Source of the DNA: Aeoliella mucimassa
GTDB taxonomy: Bacteria; Planctomycetota; Planctomycetia; Pirellulales; Lacipirellulaceae
Assembly: GCF_007748035.1 (NCBI RefSeq)
Contig: NZ_CP036278.1
Coordinates: 1,116,001 to 1,180,000 of the forward strand
Length of the DNA: 64,000 nucleotides
Direction of reading: 5' to 3'
Every line of letters starts with the position of its first letter. Position 1 is the first letter of the stretch. Shown here piece after piece: positions 17,945 through 27,453 of the stretch. The notes beneath the pieces were generated by a model that worked only from the letters and a program-made list of their open reading frames with translations, was not told the origin of the DNA and ran no database searches. The position numbers and the translations under genes are program-made.

Positions 17945-17996
17945 TCAAAAAAACAATAGGCGATGGCGATTCGGGGCCCTCCGAGTCGCCATCGCC
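17945..17996 (-). terminator. Intrinsic terminator after the small lipoprotein gene
   Basis: A 16-bp stem with a single wobble (GGCGATGGCGATTCGG at 17959-17974 against 17981-17996) and a six-base loop. On the minus strand it is followed by TATTGTTTTTTT. It lies 27 bases beyond the lipoprotein stop and just before the sirtuin start. Confidence 0.88.
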
Positions 17997-18023
17997 CTTG
18001 CATTGCTTCGATGGCGAATAGAA

Positions 18024-18278
18024 TTATTCGCTGTCGCCGGTTACGGCTTCTTCGGCATCGTCGGCAGCATCTTCAGCACCGTCGACCATGTCGCTCACGC
18101 CTTCTTCCACTGCTTCCGCAGCTTCCTTGGCACCTTCCACCGCGTCGCCAGCGGCGCTTTCGATGGCTTCGCCCGCAGCGGCACCAGCTTCTTCGGTCTT
18201 CTCAACGGTATCCGACGAGCAGCCGAGCCCACAAACCAGGGCACCAGCTACCGCAAACATAAATGCAAACTTACGCAT
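18024..18278 (-). CDS. Small Ala/Glu-rich lipoprotein
   Basis: 84 residues from the ATG at 18278, with GGGAG as ribosome site; earlier in-frame starts would spoil the leader. MRKFAFMFAVAGALVCGLGC is a lipoprotein signal with a lipobox ending at Cys20. The mature part is strongly acidic and composed of short repeats of Ala, Glu and Asp (EEAGAAAGEAIESAAGDA, EAAEAVEEGVSDMVDGAED), probably one long amphipathic helix. Such small entericidin- or LEA-like lipoproteins are common but functionally vague. It is divergent from recQ and ended by its own terminator. Confidence 0.8.
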   Translation of the reverse strand: MRKFAFMFAVAGALVCGLGCSSDTVEKTEEAGAAAGEAIESAAGDAVEGAKEAAEAVEEGVSDMVDGAEDAADDAEEAVTGDSE

Positions 18279-18558
18279 TACAATAACTCCCAAACAGGAA
18301 CGAAAAATGGAACTGTGTACTAGGATAAACCGATTTTGGCTGTCATGCACTAGGGGGCTGGGCGATTCTGGGGTGTTCCTGCTGGTTTTCTATTGCCTGT
18401 TTTTCCTGGTTTAACGTTGCAATTCGGCCGGCAATCGCTATGATGGGGTGGTGTACTAATGAATATTAATCGCATCTGCTGACATCGTGTCGGGGAGCAG
18501 CTGATCACGATCGATGGTAGAATTGTCGGCAGCAATACGGTTGCCAACGAGAAGCGTT

Positions 18559-20547
18559 ATGTCCTCAACTGCGGAAGACAGAACATTGGATTCCACCACA
18601 CTCAATATTCCCGATCAAGCGGCCGAGGTGCTGAAGAGCACGTTTGGCTTCACCTCGCTGCGGGCGGGGCAGGGGGAGGTGATCCGCTGCCTGCTGGCAG
18701 GGCGATCGTCGCTCGCGGTGTTCCCCACTGGCAGTGGCAAAAGTCTGTGCTATCAACTACCCGCTTTGGTGCTCGACGGTTTAACGGTGGTGGTTTCGCC
18801 GCTGATTGCACTGATGAAGGGACAAATCGACTTCCTGCAATCGAAAGGCATCGCCGCGGCCCGGCTCGACTCGTCGCTCACTCGCGACGAAAATCTGCAA
18901 GTGTTCGACGATCTGCATGCCGGACGTACACAGCTACTGTACGTTTCGCCCGAGCGATTTGGCAACGAACGTTTTCTGAAATTGCTCGAACAAGTCAATG
19001 TCGCCTTGCTAGCGGTCGACGAGGCGCACTGCATCAGTCAGTGGGGGCACAATTTTCGGCCCGACTATTTGCGAATTGCGTCGCTGGCGAGCAAGCTGTC
19101 GATCCCCCGCGTCTTGGCGCTCACCGCCACGGCTACGCCGGAAGTGTCGGTCGACATCGCCGAGGCGTTTTCGATCGACGAGGGCGACGTGGTGCAAACC
19201 GGATTTTATCGACCGAATCTGCACTTGCACGCGACACCTTGCAAGGACGACCACGAACGCCGACAGCGATTGGTCGAACGAATCAAAAGCCGCCCCGTGG
19301 AACCGGCGATTGTGTATGTCACTCTGCAGCGAACCGCCGAGCAGGTGGCCGAAACACTCATGGCCGCTGGCATCAAAGCCAAGGCGTATCACGCTGGGCT
19401 TGGCACCGAACGCCGTGCGGCGATCCAGGACGAATTCATGGCCGCCGGCGATCAGGTGATCGTCGCGACCATCGCGTTCGGCATGGGTATCGACAAAGCA
19501 AACATTCGAGCGGTCTATCACTACAACCTGCCGAAGGGGCTCGAGAGCTACATGCAGGAGATCGGTCGGGCGGGGCGCGATGGGCTTTCGGCACATTGCG
19601 AGCTATTTGGCTGCGCTGACGACGTGATCACGCTCGAGAACTTCAGCTATGGTGACACCCCCACCCGCACCGCAGTGGCCAACCTGGTGGACGAAGTGCT
19701 GGGGCCGGCCGATGCACCGCACACCGATTACGTAGAGGTGTCGCACTACGAGCTATCGCATCATCACGACGTTCGCGATCTGGTGGTGCGGACCTTGCTC
19801 ACTTACTTGGAACTGGAAAACGTATTGCGGCCGACCGGTGCCTTGTTTACCCAGTATCGGTTCAAGCCTTTGCGGTCGTCGGCAGAGATTCTCGCTCGTT
19901 TCGACGACGCCCGGGCGAGCTTTATCGCCAACGTGTTCAAGCAGTCGAAGCGGGGCAGGACTTGGCTGACCATCGACGTCGCCCAGGCGAGCAAAACTCT
20001 GGGAGAACCTCGTGACCGCATTATTGCCGCGCTTGACTATCTCGATCAGCGTGGCGACCTCACGCTCGAGTCCACCGGCATTCGGCATGGCTACCACATC
20101 GCCAAGCAGGTGGCCGATCGCCAGGGCTTGGTCGACCTGCTGGTCGAACGTTTCAGCTCGCGTGAGCAAGACGATTTAGAACGCATCCAACACGTGGTTA
20201 CTTTGGCCGAGGCCGACGAGTGCCTGACGCAAACGTTGCTTGCCTATTTCGGCGAGCATCGCTCGTCGTGTGGGCATTGCGATCGTTGCCTGGGGGGCAA
20301 AGGTCGCCCGCTGGTAGCCGCCCCGCCGGAGCTTGTTGCCAGCGATCGCAAGGTGATCGAGCAGATCGTCGCCGAGCGACACGAAGCGCTCGCGACCGCC
20401 AGGCAGACCACCCGGTTTCTGTGCGGAGTGACCTCGCCAGCAGCTTCGCGGGCGAAACTCCGCGGTCATCCCAGCTTTGGCAAGCTCACGCACTTGCCAT
20501 TCGGCGACGTATTGGCCGTGTGCGAAGAGTTAGGGCTTGCCGATTGA
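18559..20547 (+). CDS. recQ: ATP-dependent DNA helicase RecQ
   Basis: A 662-residue RecQ-family 3'-5' helicase from the ATG at 18559, preceded by GAGAAGC. Helicase motifs are complete: FPTGSGKSLCYQLP (I), VDEAHCISQWGHNFRPDY (II plus aromatic loop), LTATAT (III), FGMGIDKANIRAV (V) and QEIGRAGRDG (VI). A zinc-binding CGHCDRC and an RQC-type winged helix follow. The C-terminus (about 70 residues) is not an obvious HRDC domain, so the enzyme may be of the shorter type. It acts in recombination and fork repair. It is preceded by a divergent lipoprotein gene and convergent with the PmoA-like gene. Confidence 0.95.
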   Translation: MSSTAEDRTLDSTTLNIPDQAAEVLKSTFGFTSLRAGQGEVIRCLLAGRSSLAVFPTGSGKSLCYQLPALVLDGLTVVVSPLIALMKGQIDFLQSKGIAAARLDSSLTRDENLQVFDDLHAGRTQLLYVSPERFGNERFLKLLEQVNVALLAVDEAHCISQWGHNFRPDYLRIASLASKLSIPRVLALTATATPEVSVDIAEAFSIDEGDVVQTGFYRPNLHLHATPCKDDHERRQRLVERIKSRPVEPAIVYVTLQRTAEQVAETLMAAGIKAKAYHAGLGTERRAAIQDEFMAAGDQVIVATIAFGMGIDKANIRAVYHYNLPKGLESYMQEIGRAGRDGLSAHCELFGCADDVITLENFSYGDTPTRTAVANLVDEVLGPADAPHTDYVEVSHYELSHHHDVRDLVVRTLLTYLELENVLRPTGALFTQYRFKPLRSSAEILARFDDARASFIANVFKQSKRGRTWLTIDVAQASKTLGEPRDRIIAALDYLDQRGDLTLESTGIRHGYHIAKQVADRQGLVDLLVERFSSREQDDLERIQHVVTLAEADECLTQTLLAYFGEHRSSCGHCDRCLGGKGRPLVAAPPELVASDRKVIEQIVAERHEALATARQTTRFLCGVTSPAASRAKLRGHPSFGKLTHLPFGDVLAVCEELGLAD

Positions 20548-20577
20548 GCGTCGATTGGCCGACTAACCGAGAGAGGG

Positions 20578-21552
20578 TTATTCGGTCTTGCTGTACGCTT
20601 CATACACTTCGGCAATCTTGGCTTGCTCGCTGTTGCCTTTGTGCAAGACGATGCGATGGCGAAGCACAATCGGTTCGCCTTCGGCACGTTCGAGCCCACC
20701 GGTCTCGGCACCGCCCGAATAGTTGCTAGCCCCAATCGGATTGGAAGCAAACAGCCCGTAATCGCGGACATGCCAGCGAGGCTCGGCCTTCAAGCTGCTG
20801 GGGTGGGCGAGAATCGCGATGCCGACGACATCGTCTTTCACGGGGCCAGAATAGTCGACCCAACTGGCCGGCTTGCCCCAGGCTTCGGTATCGACATCGC
20901 CATGGCTATTGAGAATAGTACCGCCGAGTTTCTCGGTCACTTTCATCGTGCCGGCAACTCGCACCGCAAAGGCTCCCTCCTTGGTGTCGCCGATCACGAG
21001 CGGCCCTTCGGGCGACCAGAGCTTAATCGTGTAGTCGATCCATCGCATGTCGCCATCCACGCCGAAGCGGAGAGTGCGTTCGTCTTTCGCCACTACCTTA
21101 TCGTTGCGGTCTACGTAGTCGTTTTCGGCAACAATCAGCACGGTCTCACCATCGAGTTCAATCTTGGAGAACTTCTTATGCACTTGCTTGCCATCATGTT
21201 CGGCCAGCTTGTCGAGTTCCTTCGGTTCGTGCCAGAAGTTCAGCCCGTTGATACCTTCGTATCCAAACCAGATGGAGCGATGATGGGGGTGGTCCTTCTT
21301 TTCATGCTCCACGGCCGGCTTGATCGGATAGTTGCGCGTGACCGGCTCGCCAGTCGGGCCGATCACCGGAAACAGGATCGGCTTGTTACCACCGTCGGTG
21401 AGGTATTTGGTGAACAGTTCGCCGTCGATGGTGATCGCCGCCCCATCGTCGTCGAGCTTCACACCCAGCTCCGCTGCAAATATCGGGCTGGCGATGCCAA
21501 TCGCAAGCGTGATGAATGCAAGACGATAGAGATTGCAGGGGACGCGCATCAT
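20578..21552 (-). CDS. Exported PmoA-like protein (DUF6807 type)
   Basis: 324 residues with a signal peptide (LYRLAFITLAIGIASPIFAAE). It has the hallmarks of the family named PmoA/DUF6807 that is abundant in planctomycetes: TRNYPIKP, DHPHHRSIWFGYEGING, a run of beta strands, and the closing RWHVRDYGLFASNPIG. The family is probably carbohydrate-related and is not methane monooxygenase despite its name; its activity is not established. Two adjacent ATGs (21552, 21549) can start it. It follows the uronate-isomerase-like gene on the same strand with 93 bases between, next to the uronate operon. Confidence 0.82.
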   Translation of the reverse strand: MMRVPCNLYRLAFITLAIGIASPIFAAELGVKLDDDGAAITIDGELFTKYLTDGGNKPILFPVIGPTGEPVTRNYPIKPAVEHEKKDHPHHRSIWFGYEGINGLNFWHEPKELDKLAEHDGKQVHKKFSKIELDGETVLIVAENDYVDRNDKVVAKDERTLRFGVDGDMRWIDYTIKLWSPEGPLVIGDTKEGAFAVRVAGTMKVTEKLGGTILNSHGDVDTEAWGKPASWVDYSGPVKDDVVGIAILAHPSSLKAEPRWHVRDYGLFASNPIGASNYSGGAETGGLERAEGEPIVLRHRIVLHKGNSEQAKIAEVYEAYSKTE

Positions 21553-21645
21553 GGAACTCTCGACGGGTTGGTGGTTGACTGCCACGGATCTCACTCGATC
21601 ATACCCACTTTATCTAGTCGAGTGGTAGCGATTCTTCTTGAGAAT

Positions 21646-22971
21646 TTACTTACCAGCAACGAAATCGGCAAAGTTATCGTGCAACAGAAGTTTTGCATCG
21701 CGACGCACTTCGTCTTCCGACACTGGCCAGCCAGCCGTGGCGAGATCGGCGTACTTGTCGGCCAGCACGTTGGCGATAATCGTACGGCTGTGCGACCACT
21801 TGTAGACCAGTTGCTCGAGCACGCGGGCGTCGGAATGCTGCGGAGCAAACGAAGTGCCCAGCAGTTCCATCCGCATGCGGGTGATCTCTTCGATCAGCGA
21901 AGGATTGTTGAGGAACCACCAGCAACCGAATGGCATCAAGTTGTCGAACTTGCGAGCCGTCACGGCGAGTTCGTGCTGGTTTTCCCGCGAGAGCAGGGTG
22001 ACCAGGAAACGGTTGTTGGGGAAATCGGCACAAAGCTGGGCGACCGACGAGACATCGGCCTGACCGACCGAGTCGCCAGCGACTTTCAACCGAGGATTCG
22101 TGGCCCGAGTGACGCCGATCATCATGGCCATCGGAAGATTGCGTTCGGCCAACAGCGGCAGCACTGCCTGGCGGAAGATGATGTTGCCTGGATCGGGATC
22201 GTCGGAACCGCTGTAGTAATACGTCGGCGGCAGACTCACCGCGCAATAGACCGCTCCCGTGCGATCGATCCACTCTTCGAGGAACCGACGGACACCAGCG
22301 ATGGTCTTCTGATTGATGGTAAGCCCCACGCTGAAACCCCAGCCGGCCAGTTGTTTGGCCGCGGCTTGCCAGTCGCACAGCAGCTTGTCGAACCGCAGCA
22401 CCGGCACGAAACGCGAATCGGTGCCCAGGCTACCGTCCGACAACCAGCGTTCGCGTTCGTTGTCGTCGAACACGTCGTTGGTCATCGTGATGCGCGACAC
22501 GCCGGAGACTTCCATCACGCGATTGATGTGCTCGTCGGCATTCTGCTCGGCAAACCACGCCCGATGCACGTTGAGATCGCGTTCGGCCGGATCGAGTCCC
22601 AGCATCTTGAGCGTCGTGAGCACCCCGCGGCAGGCTTCGCTCACCGGCGAGCGTTCGAGGAACAAGTGCTTCCAAATGTGGTCGGCCTGCTCTTGTTTGC
22701 TAAGGTTCCAAAAGTCTTTGTAGGCAAATCGTCGCGATGGCACCACGCGAAACACTTCGGCCACCAGGTAGTGGTAGGTCAGCAGTTCGTCGATACCCCA
22801 GAGCATGAGGCCCCGCGGATCGGCCGCCTGCCGCCCGGTGCCGGCCAGGGGAGTGCCGAACGTTGGGGGATAGAGATGCGTGTGCAGATCCCAAACCGGG
22901 GTTTCGTTAACAATTCGTTGAACGGAGTTGCGAAGCTCGCAGGCCGTCGCAGGCAAAGTGGCAGAAGACAT
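21646..22971 (-). CDS. Uronate isomerase-like protein (UxaC family)
   Basis: 441 residues from the ATG at 22971 (MSSATLPATACEL). An amidohydrolase-fold protein with the N-terminal metal motif WDLHTHLYPP and family features such as MLWGIDELLTYHYLVAE and YKDFWNLSKQEQADHIW. UxaC enzymes interconvert D-glucuronate and D-fructuronate. This is a divergent member, so a related aldose-ketose conversion is equally possible. It diverges from the GH88-type operon and precedes the PmoA-like gene, which makes uronic-acid metabolism the natural context. An upstream extension to 23106 is open but lacks family similarity. Confidence 0.82.
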   Translation of the reverse strand: MSSATLPATACELRNSVQRIVNETPVWDLHTHLYPPTFGTPLAGTGRQAADPRGLMLWGIDELLTYHYLVAEVFRVVPSRRFAYKDFWNLSKQEQADHIWKHLFLERSPVSEACRGVLTTLKMLGLDPAERDLNVHRAWFAEQNADEHINRVMEVSGVSRITMTNDVFDDNERERWLSDGSLGTDSRFVPVLRFDKLLCDWQAAAKQLAGWGFSVGLTINQKTIAGVRRFLEEWIDRTGAVYCAVSLPPTYYYSGSDDPDPGNIIFRQAVLPLLAERNLPMAMMIGVTRATNPRLKVAGDSVGQADVSSVAQLCADFPNNRFLVTLLSRENQHELAVTARKFDNLMPFGCWWFLNNPSLIEEITRMRMELLGTSFAPQHSDARVLEQLVYKWSHSRTIIANVLADKYADLATAGWPVSEDEVRRDAKLLLHDNFADFVAGK

Positions 22972-23201
22972 GGTTTGCAAAAGAGGGAGCAAGTTATGCG
23001 AAGGGCGGCATGCCATCCGAGTTGGAATGCCGTGATGAGGGTCCCGCCGCGAGACAAGTTCGATTCTAAACCATCGCTCCCAGCCAATCGACCCGGCGGT
23101 AGGCAACCCTCACCGAAAAGCTAACTCTGGGTTACAATTTCGGAATAGCCGATCTCTTATTTTCACCTATTCAGATAAACAGACGTGAAGGGCCGATTTT
23201 G

Positions 23202-24593
23202 ATGATCGATACCGCACAGTCCCTCTCGCCATCCGATCTATTGCCAGCCATCGAGCGCATGTGGCAAGCTTCGGCCGACCGCTTGCAACGCATCGAATCG
23301 CGCTGGGAGACCGGGGCACCGTCGCCGGTGTTTACGGTCGATGGCAAATACCAGGCCCAAGGGTGGACCGAATGGACCCAGGGGTTCCAGTATGGCAGTT
23401 GCTTGCTGCAATTCGACGCGACCGGCGACGAGCAGTTTCTCGACATCGGTCGTCAGCAAACCATCGATGCCATGGCGGTGCATGTGACCCACATCGGGGT
23501 ACACGACCACGGCTTTAATAATGTGAGCACCTACGGGGCGTTGCTTCGATTGATGAACGAAGGACGCATCGCCGAAGATGCCTGGCAACGACGGTTTTAT
23601 GAACTCGCGCTAAAAGCCTCGGGGGCGGTACAAGCATCGCGGTGGTCCCCCACCCGCGACGGTGGCGGCTACATCTATTCGTTCAATGGCCCGCAGTCGC
23701 TGTTTGTCGATACCATTCGTTCGTGTCGGGCGCTGTCGATGGCCCACCAACTCGGCCACGCGTTCATGGGCGAGCGCGACGAGCGGATCGACTTGCTCGG
23801 CCGACTCGTGAGTCATGCGGCCGCAACTGCGACCTACAACATCTGGTATGGCGAAGATCGCGACGAGTACGACCTTCGCGGGCGCACCGCGCACGAGTCG
23901 CTATTCAACCCGAACAACGGCGACTATCGAGCTCCCTCCACGCAGCAGGGGTACTCTCCCTTCAGTACCTGGACCCGAGGGCTCGCCTGGGCGATGGTGG
24001 GGTATCCCGAGCAACTAGAGTGGCTTGCGACTCGCGACGATACCGAACTCGAACCGCATGGCGGCCGCGAGGCGATTGAAGACATGATGCTCAAGGCAGC
24101 CACGGCCACGTGCGATTTCTACATCGAGCATACCCCCACCTGCGGCGTGCCTTACTGGGACACCGGTGCCCCTGGACTCGCGCAGATGGGCGACTACCTC
24201 GACCGTCCGGCCGAACCGTTCAACGATTACGAGCCGGTCGATAGCTCGGCCGCGGCGATCGCTTGTCAGGGACTCTTGCGATTGTCGAAGGTCATGGAGT
24301 CGCGCGGGCTGGCGTCGGCCGAACGATACCAGCAAGCCGGTCTTAAGGTGCTGCAGTCGCTGCTCAGCGAGCCGTATCTCTCGACCGACAACCAACACGA
24401 GGGATTGCTGCTGCACACCATTTATCATCGTCCCAACGGTTGGGATCACATTCCCGAGGGGAGCAAGATTCCCGCTGGCGAGTCGTGCATGTGGGGCGAT
24501 TATCACTTGCGCGAGGCAGCCCTGTACGTCGGACGACTCGCCAAGAACGAAACCTACTACACCTTCTTCGGCCCGGGAGCAACCAAGGTATGA
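23202..24593 (+). CDS. Unsaturated glucuronyl hydrolase-like enzyme (GH88/GH105 type)
   Basis: 463 residues, cytoplasmic (no signal peptide), from the ATG at 23202 with GAAGG upstream. The alpha/alpha-barrel features of GH88 are visible: EWTQGFQYGSCLL, DHGFNNVSTYGALLRL, SFNGPQSLFVDTIRSC, PFSTWTRGLAWAMVGYPEQ, PYWDTGAPG and DSSAAAIACQGLLRL. These enzymes hydrate the 4,5-double bond of the unsaturated uronic acid left by polysaccharide lyases, releasing a 4-deoxy-5-keto-uronate. It is first in a five-gene operon; its stop overlaps the SDR start as ATGA. GH88 and GH105 cannot be separated with certainty by eye. Confidence 0.88.
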   Translation: MIDTAQSLSPSDLLPAIERMWQASADRLQRIESRWETGAPSPVFTVDGKYQAQGWTEWTQGFQYGSCLLQFDATGDEQFLDIGRQQTIDAMAVHVTHIGVHDHGFNNVSTYGALLRLMNEGRIAEDAWQRRFYELALKASGAVQASRWSPTRDGGGYIYSFNGPQSLFVDTIRSCRALSMAHQLGHAFMGERDERIDLLGRLVSHAAATATYNIWYGEDRDEYDLRGRTAHESLFNPNNGDYRAPSTQQGYSPFSTWTRGLAWAMVGYPEQLEWLATRDDTELEPHGGREAIEDMMLKAATATCDFYIEHTPTCGVPYWDTGAPGLAQMGDYLDRPAEPFNDYEPVDSSAAAIACQGLLRLSKVMESRGLASAERYQQAGLKVLQSLLSEPYLSTDNQHEGLLLHTIYHRPNGWDHIPEGSKIPAGESCMWGDYHLREAALYVGRLAKNETYYTFFGPGATKV

Positions 24594-25372
24594 CCACTCA
24601 GGCGAAACGCGTCGCCCTCGTTACCGGCGGCAGTCGAGGTATCGGGCTAGGGGTAGCACAATCGCTGGCCCGCGCCGGCTTTAACGTGGTGATCAACGGC
24701 CGTCGTCCCGAGAACGACGTGGCCGAGTCGCTGGCGAGCTTGCAGTTGCTGGGAGCCGACACGCTGTATTGCCAGGCCGACATCAGCCAGCTCGACGATC
24801 ATGCAAAAATGCTCGATACGATTCGCGAGCGATTCGGCCGGCTCGATGTGCTCGTGAACAACGCCGGCGTCGCACCCGACGTGCGGGCCGATCTGCTTGA
24901 TGCATCGCCGGAGAGCTTCGACCGCTTGATCCGCATCAATCTTCGCGGACCTTACTTCCTCACCCAGGCGGCAGCCAAATGGATGATCGAACAGCGGCAG
25001 GCCGACTCGAGTTTTCAGGCGGCCATCGTCAATGTTTCGAGCATCAGTGCGACTGTGGCTTCGGTGAATCGGGGTGACTACTGCATCTCGAAAGCTGGGG
25101 TCGGCATGGCCACACAGCTGTGGGCCGCCCGGCTCGGCGAGTACGGAATCCCTGTGTACGAAGTCCGTCCCGGGGTGATTCGCACCGACATGACAGCCGG
25201 TGTGAGCGACAAGTACAATAAGATGATCGCCGAAGGGCTGACCGTAGAGCCACGCTGGGGCGAACCCGACGATATCGGCCGCGCGGTAGTGGTGTTGGCT
25301 TCCGGCACTCTCACTTATGCGACGGGAGCGGTGCTGCCGATCGATGGCGGCTTGACCCTGCGGCGACTCTGA
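24590..25372 (+). CDS. Short-chain dehydrogenase/reductase, probably in uronate catabolism
   Basis: 260 residues from the ATG at 24590, overlapping the hydrolase stop. A classical SDR with the nucleotide motif TGGSRGIG (about 12-19), NNAGV, catalytic Ser in VSSIS and YCISK, and PGVIRTDM. Often annotated as 3-ketoacyl-ACP reductase. Between a GH88-type hydrolase and KDPG aldolase/KDG kinase, a role in converting the 4-deoxy-5-keto-uronate to 2-keto-3-deoxygluconate (KduD- or DEH-reductase-like) is more plausible. That assignment is by context. Confidence 0.85.
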   Translation: MTTQAKRVALVTGGSRGIGLGVAQSLARAGFNVVINGRRPENDVAESLASLQLLGADTLYCQADISQLDDHAKMLDTIRERFGRLDVLVNNAGVAPDVRADLLDASPESFDRLIRINLRGPYFLTQAAAKWMIEQRQADSSFQAAIVNVSSISATVASVNRGDYCISKAGVGMATQLWAARLGEYGIPVYEVRPGVIRTDMTAGVSDKYNKMIAEGLTVEPRWGEPDDIGRAVVVLASGTLTYATGAVLPIDGGLTLRRL

Positions 25373-25401
25373 TCAATCGACCTTAAGAACGAAAGACAGC
25401 C

Positions 25402-26766
25402 ATGAAGCCTACCGCCTGTTACTCGCTTGCCTGCTGGAGCATTGTTGCTTTGCTTGCCGTGGTGTCGCCGGTTGGTGCCGAAGAGTTAGCGCCTGCCGCT
25501 ACTCCGTTCGTGCTCACCAACACGCCGGCCTCGCCGAACGGAGGGTGGTGTTGGTACCAGGACGAGCGCGCCATCGTTGATACAGCGGCGGCCGACGACC
25601 CATTGCTGTTGGTCAGCAGTGTTTCGGCAGGCGAAGCAGCCGAACGCGGCGACATCGATCTGCACTGGCGGAACCTTCGCACGGGTGAGCAAGGCACTTT
25701 CGAGCTCGACGACCAATTGGAGCAAGACGATCACAACGTGGCCGCGCTCTACCTACGCCCCGACGGACGCTACCTGGCTTTGTGGGCGCGTCACAACAGC
25801 GATCGAAAGACCTACTGGCGAGTCTCCGAGAATCCGCACGATCCCACTGCGTGGGGGCCGATCAACACCATCAACAACGGCGCAGGCACCACGTACAACA
25901 ACGTTTACTACTTGCCGGGCGATCGAAATGGCGAAGGGCGGCTATATAACTTTACGCGGGCGAGAAACTTTGACCCCAATGTGCAGGTTTCTTACGACCA
26001 AGGCACCACCTGGCAGTACGCTGGCAAACTGATGACCGAAGGAGGCGGCGGCGACCGTCCCTACGTCCGCTACGCTGGTGATGGCAAACGCATCCACCTG
26101 ATGACCACCGAACGCCATCCGCGAAACTTCGCCAACAGCATTTTTCATGGCTACGTCGCAGACGGAACGCTGTTCGATAGTCACGGCGACATGATCGATT
26201 CCTCTATCCTCGATGACCAAGGGGAAGCACCTGCGAAAGTTACCTGCGTGTTCCGCAACGGCAGCACGTACGATGGCCTGGTGATGAATCGGGCGTGGAC
26301 CACCAGTTTGGAACTAGATGCCGAAGGCCTGCCAGTAGGAGTGTTCACCGCCCGCGTAAACGATAGCAACGAAGACCATCGCTTCTTTTACGCAAAGTTC
26401 GATGGCACTCAATGGCAGGTGCATCACATGGCCGAAGCGGGTGGCTACCTCTATCTTCGCGAGGACGATTACACCGGACTGGCGGCCATCGATCCCGACG
26501 ACACGAGCGTGGTCTATCTGTCGACCGATGTCGATCCTCGATCCGGCGACGAAACCGAACATTACGAAATCTACCGCGGCAAAACGTCCGACATCGGGGC
26601 AACCTGGCAATGGTCGGCGATTACTGAGAACTCCGCGGTCGACAACTTACGGCCGATCGTGCCGGCGTACCATCGCGATCAAACCGTGCTGCTGTGGTTG
26701 CAAGGCGATTTCAGTACGTATACCGAATACGCAACCGAGGTCGTTGGGCTGGTGCTCGACGAGTAA
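25402..26766 (+). CDS. Exported BNR-4 beta-propeller protein, putative uronate polysaccharide lyase
   Basis: 454 residues with a signal peptide (cleavage near VGA-EE). BNR_4-type propeller motifs: SPNGGWCWYQDERAI, DDHN..RPDGR..RHN, TYNNVYYLP, TWQYAGKL, TERHPRNF, EDHRFFYA, DYTGLAAIDPDD, YEIYRG and DNLRPIVP. Known relatives of this fold include ulvan lyases of PL24/PL25, which use two His, a Tyr and an Arg on the propeller face. Here His111 and His131, a Tyr in TYNN and an Arg/His in TERHPR are conserved with the second copy at 43433-44857. Position inside the uronate operon favours a lyase, exported to start depolymerisation. That function is inferred, not shown. Confidence 0.8.
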   Translation: MKPTACYSLACWSIVALLAVVSPVGAEELAPAATPFVLTNTPASPNGGWCWYQDERAIVDTAAADDPLLLVSSVSAGEAAERGDIDLHWRNLRTGEQGTFELDDQLEQDDHNVAALYLRPDGRYLALWARHNSDRKTYWRVSENPHDPTAWGPINTINNGAGTTYNNVYYLPGDRNGEGRLYNFTRARNFDPNVQVSYDQGTTWQYAGKLMTEGGGGDRPYVRYAGDGKRIHLMTTERHPRNFANSIFHGYVADGTLFDSHGDMIDSSILDDQGEAPAKVTCVFRNGSTYDGLVMNRAWTTSLELDAEGLPVGVFTARVNDSNEDHRFFYAKFDGTQWQVHHMAEAGGYLYLREDDYTGLAAIDPDDTSVVYLSTDVDPRSGDETEHYEIYRGKTSDIGATWQWSAITENSAVDNLRPIVPAYHRDQTVLLWLQGDFSTYTEYATEVVGLVLDE

Positions 26767-26811
26767 CCGCGAGACGGTCAATTGCTTCTCTGGATAGCGA
26801 AGGATTCACGA

Positions 26812-27447
26812 GTGAGTCACGACATTTATAAACAGCTTGGGCAGCATCGATTGGTGCCGGTGATTGCGTTGGATCAAGCCAGCGACGCCGATCCGTTGGC
26901 GGCTGCTTTGGTAGCAGGCGGGCTGCCGGTGGCCGAAGTCACGTTTCGCACTGCGGCCGCGGCCGAGTCGATTCGCATCATGGCCGATCGCGGCGATCTG
27001 CTCGTAGGTGCTGGTACCGTACTCACGACCGAGCAGGTCGACCAGGCTCAGGCCGCCGGGGCTCAGTTCATCGTCTCACCGGGGTTCAATCCCAAGGTGG
27101 TCGCCCACGCGATCGACCAAGGCATTCCCATCTGCCCGGGCGTGTGCACCCCCAGCGACGTGGAAGCCGCCATCGAGCAAGGGCTCGAAGTCGTGAAGTT
27201 CTTTCCGGCCGAAGCTTTCGGTGGTCTGGCAACGCTCAAAGCCATTGCGGCTCCTTACAAGCAAATGCGGTTCATTCCCACCGGCGGCATCGGGCCGGGC
27301 AATGTTTGCGACTACCTGGCGTTTTCGCGAGTCGTAGCTTGCGGCGGTAGCTGGATGGTGAAGCCCGAGTTGTATGCCGACGGTAGTTTCGGCCAAGTCG
27401 AGCAGGTGGTCGCCGAAGCAGTCGCACTCGTTCAGAAGGTGAGTTAG
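26812..27447 (+). CDS. eda: KHG/KDPG aldolase
   Basis: 211 residues from a GTG at 26812 with AAGGA ten bases upstream; the frame opens earlier but has no good site there. A class I aldolase: Glu42 and Arg46 in VAEVTFRT, the Schiff-base Lys129 in EVVKFFPAE, the phosphate-binding PTGGI and final GGSWM. It splits 2-keto-3-deoxy-6-phosphogluconate to pyruvate and glyceraldehyde 3-phosphate, the last step of the uronate route. Six bases separate it from the KDG kinase. Confidence 0.94.
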   Translation: MSHDIYKQLGQHRLVPVIALDQASDADPLAAALVAGGLPVAEVTFRTAAAAESIRIMADRGDLLVGAGTVLTTEQVDQAQAAGAQFIVSPGFNPKVVAHAIDQGIPICPGVCTPSDVEAAIEQGLEVVKFFPAEAFGGLATLKAIAAPYKQMRFIPTGGIGPGNVCDYLAFSRVVACGGSWMVKPELYADGSFGQVEQVVAEAVALVQKVS

Positions 27448-27453
27448 AGGATT

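Noticed and set aside
20623-23124. An 833-codon plus-strand frame
   Set aside because: Antisense to the PmoA-like and uronate-isomerase-like genes; low-complexity His/Arg/Gln composition typical of a shadow frame.
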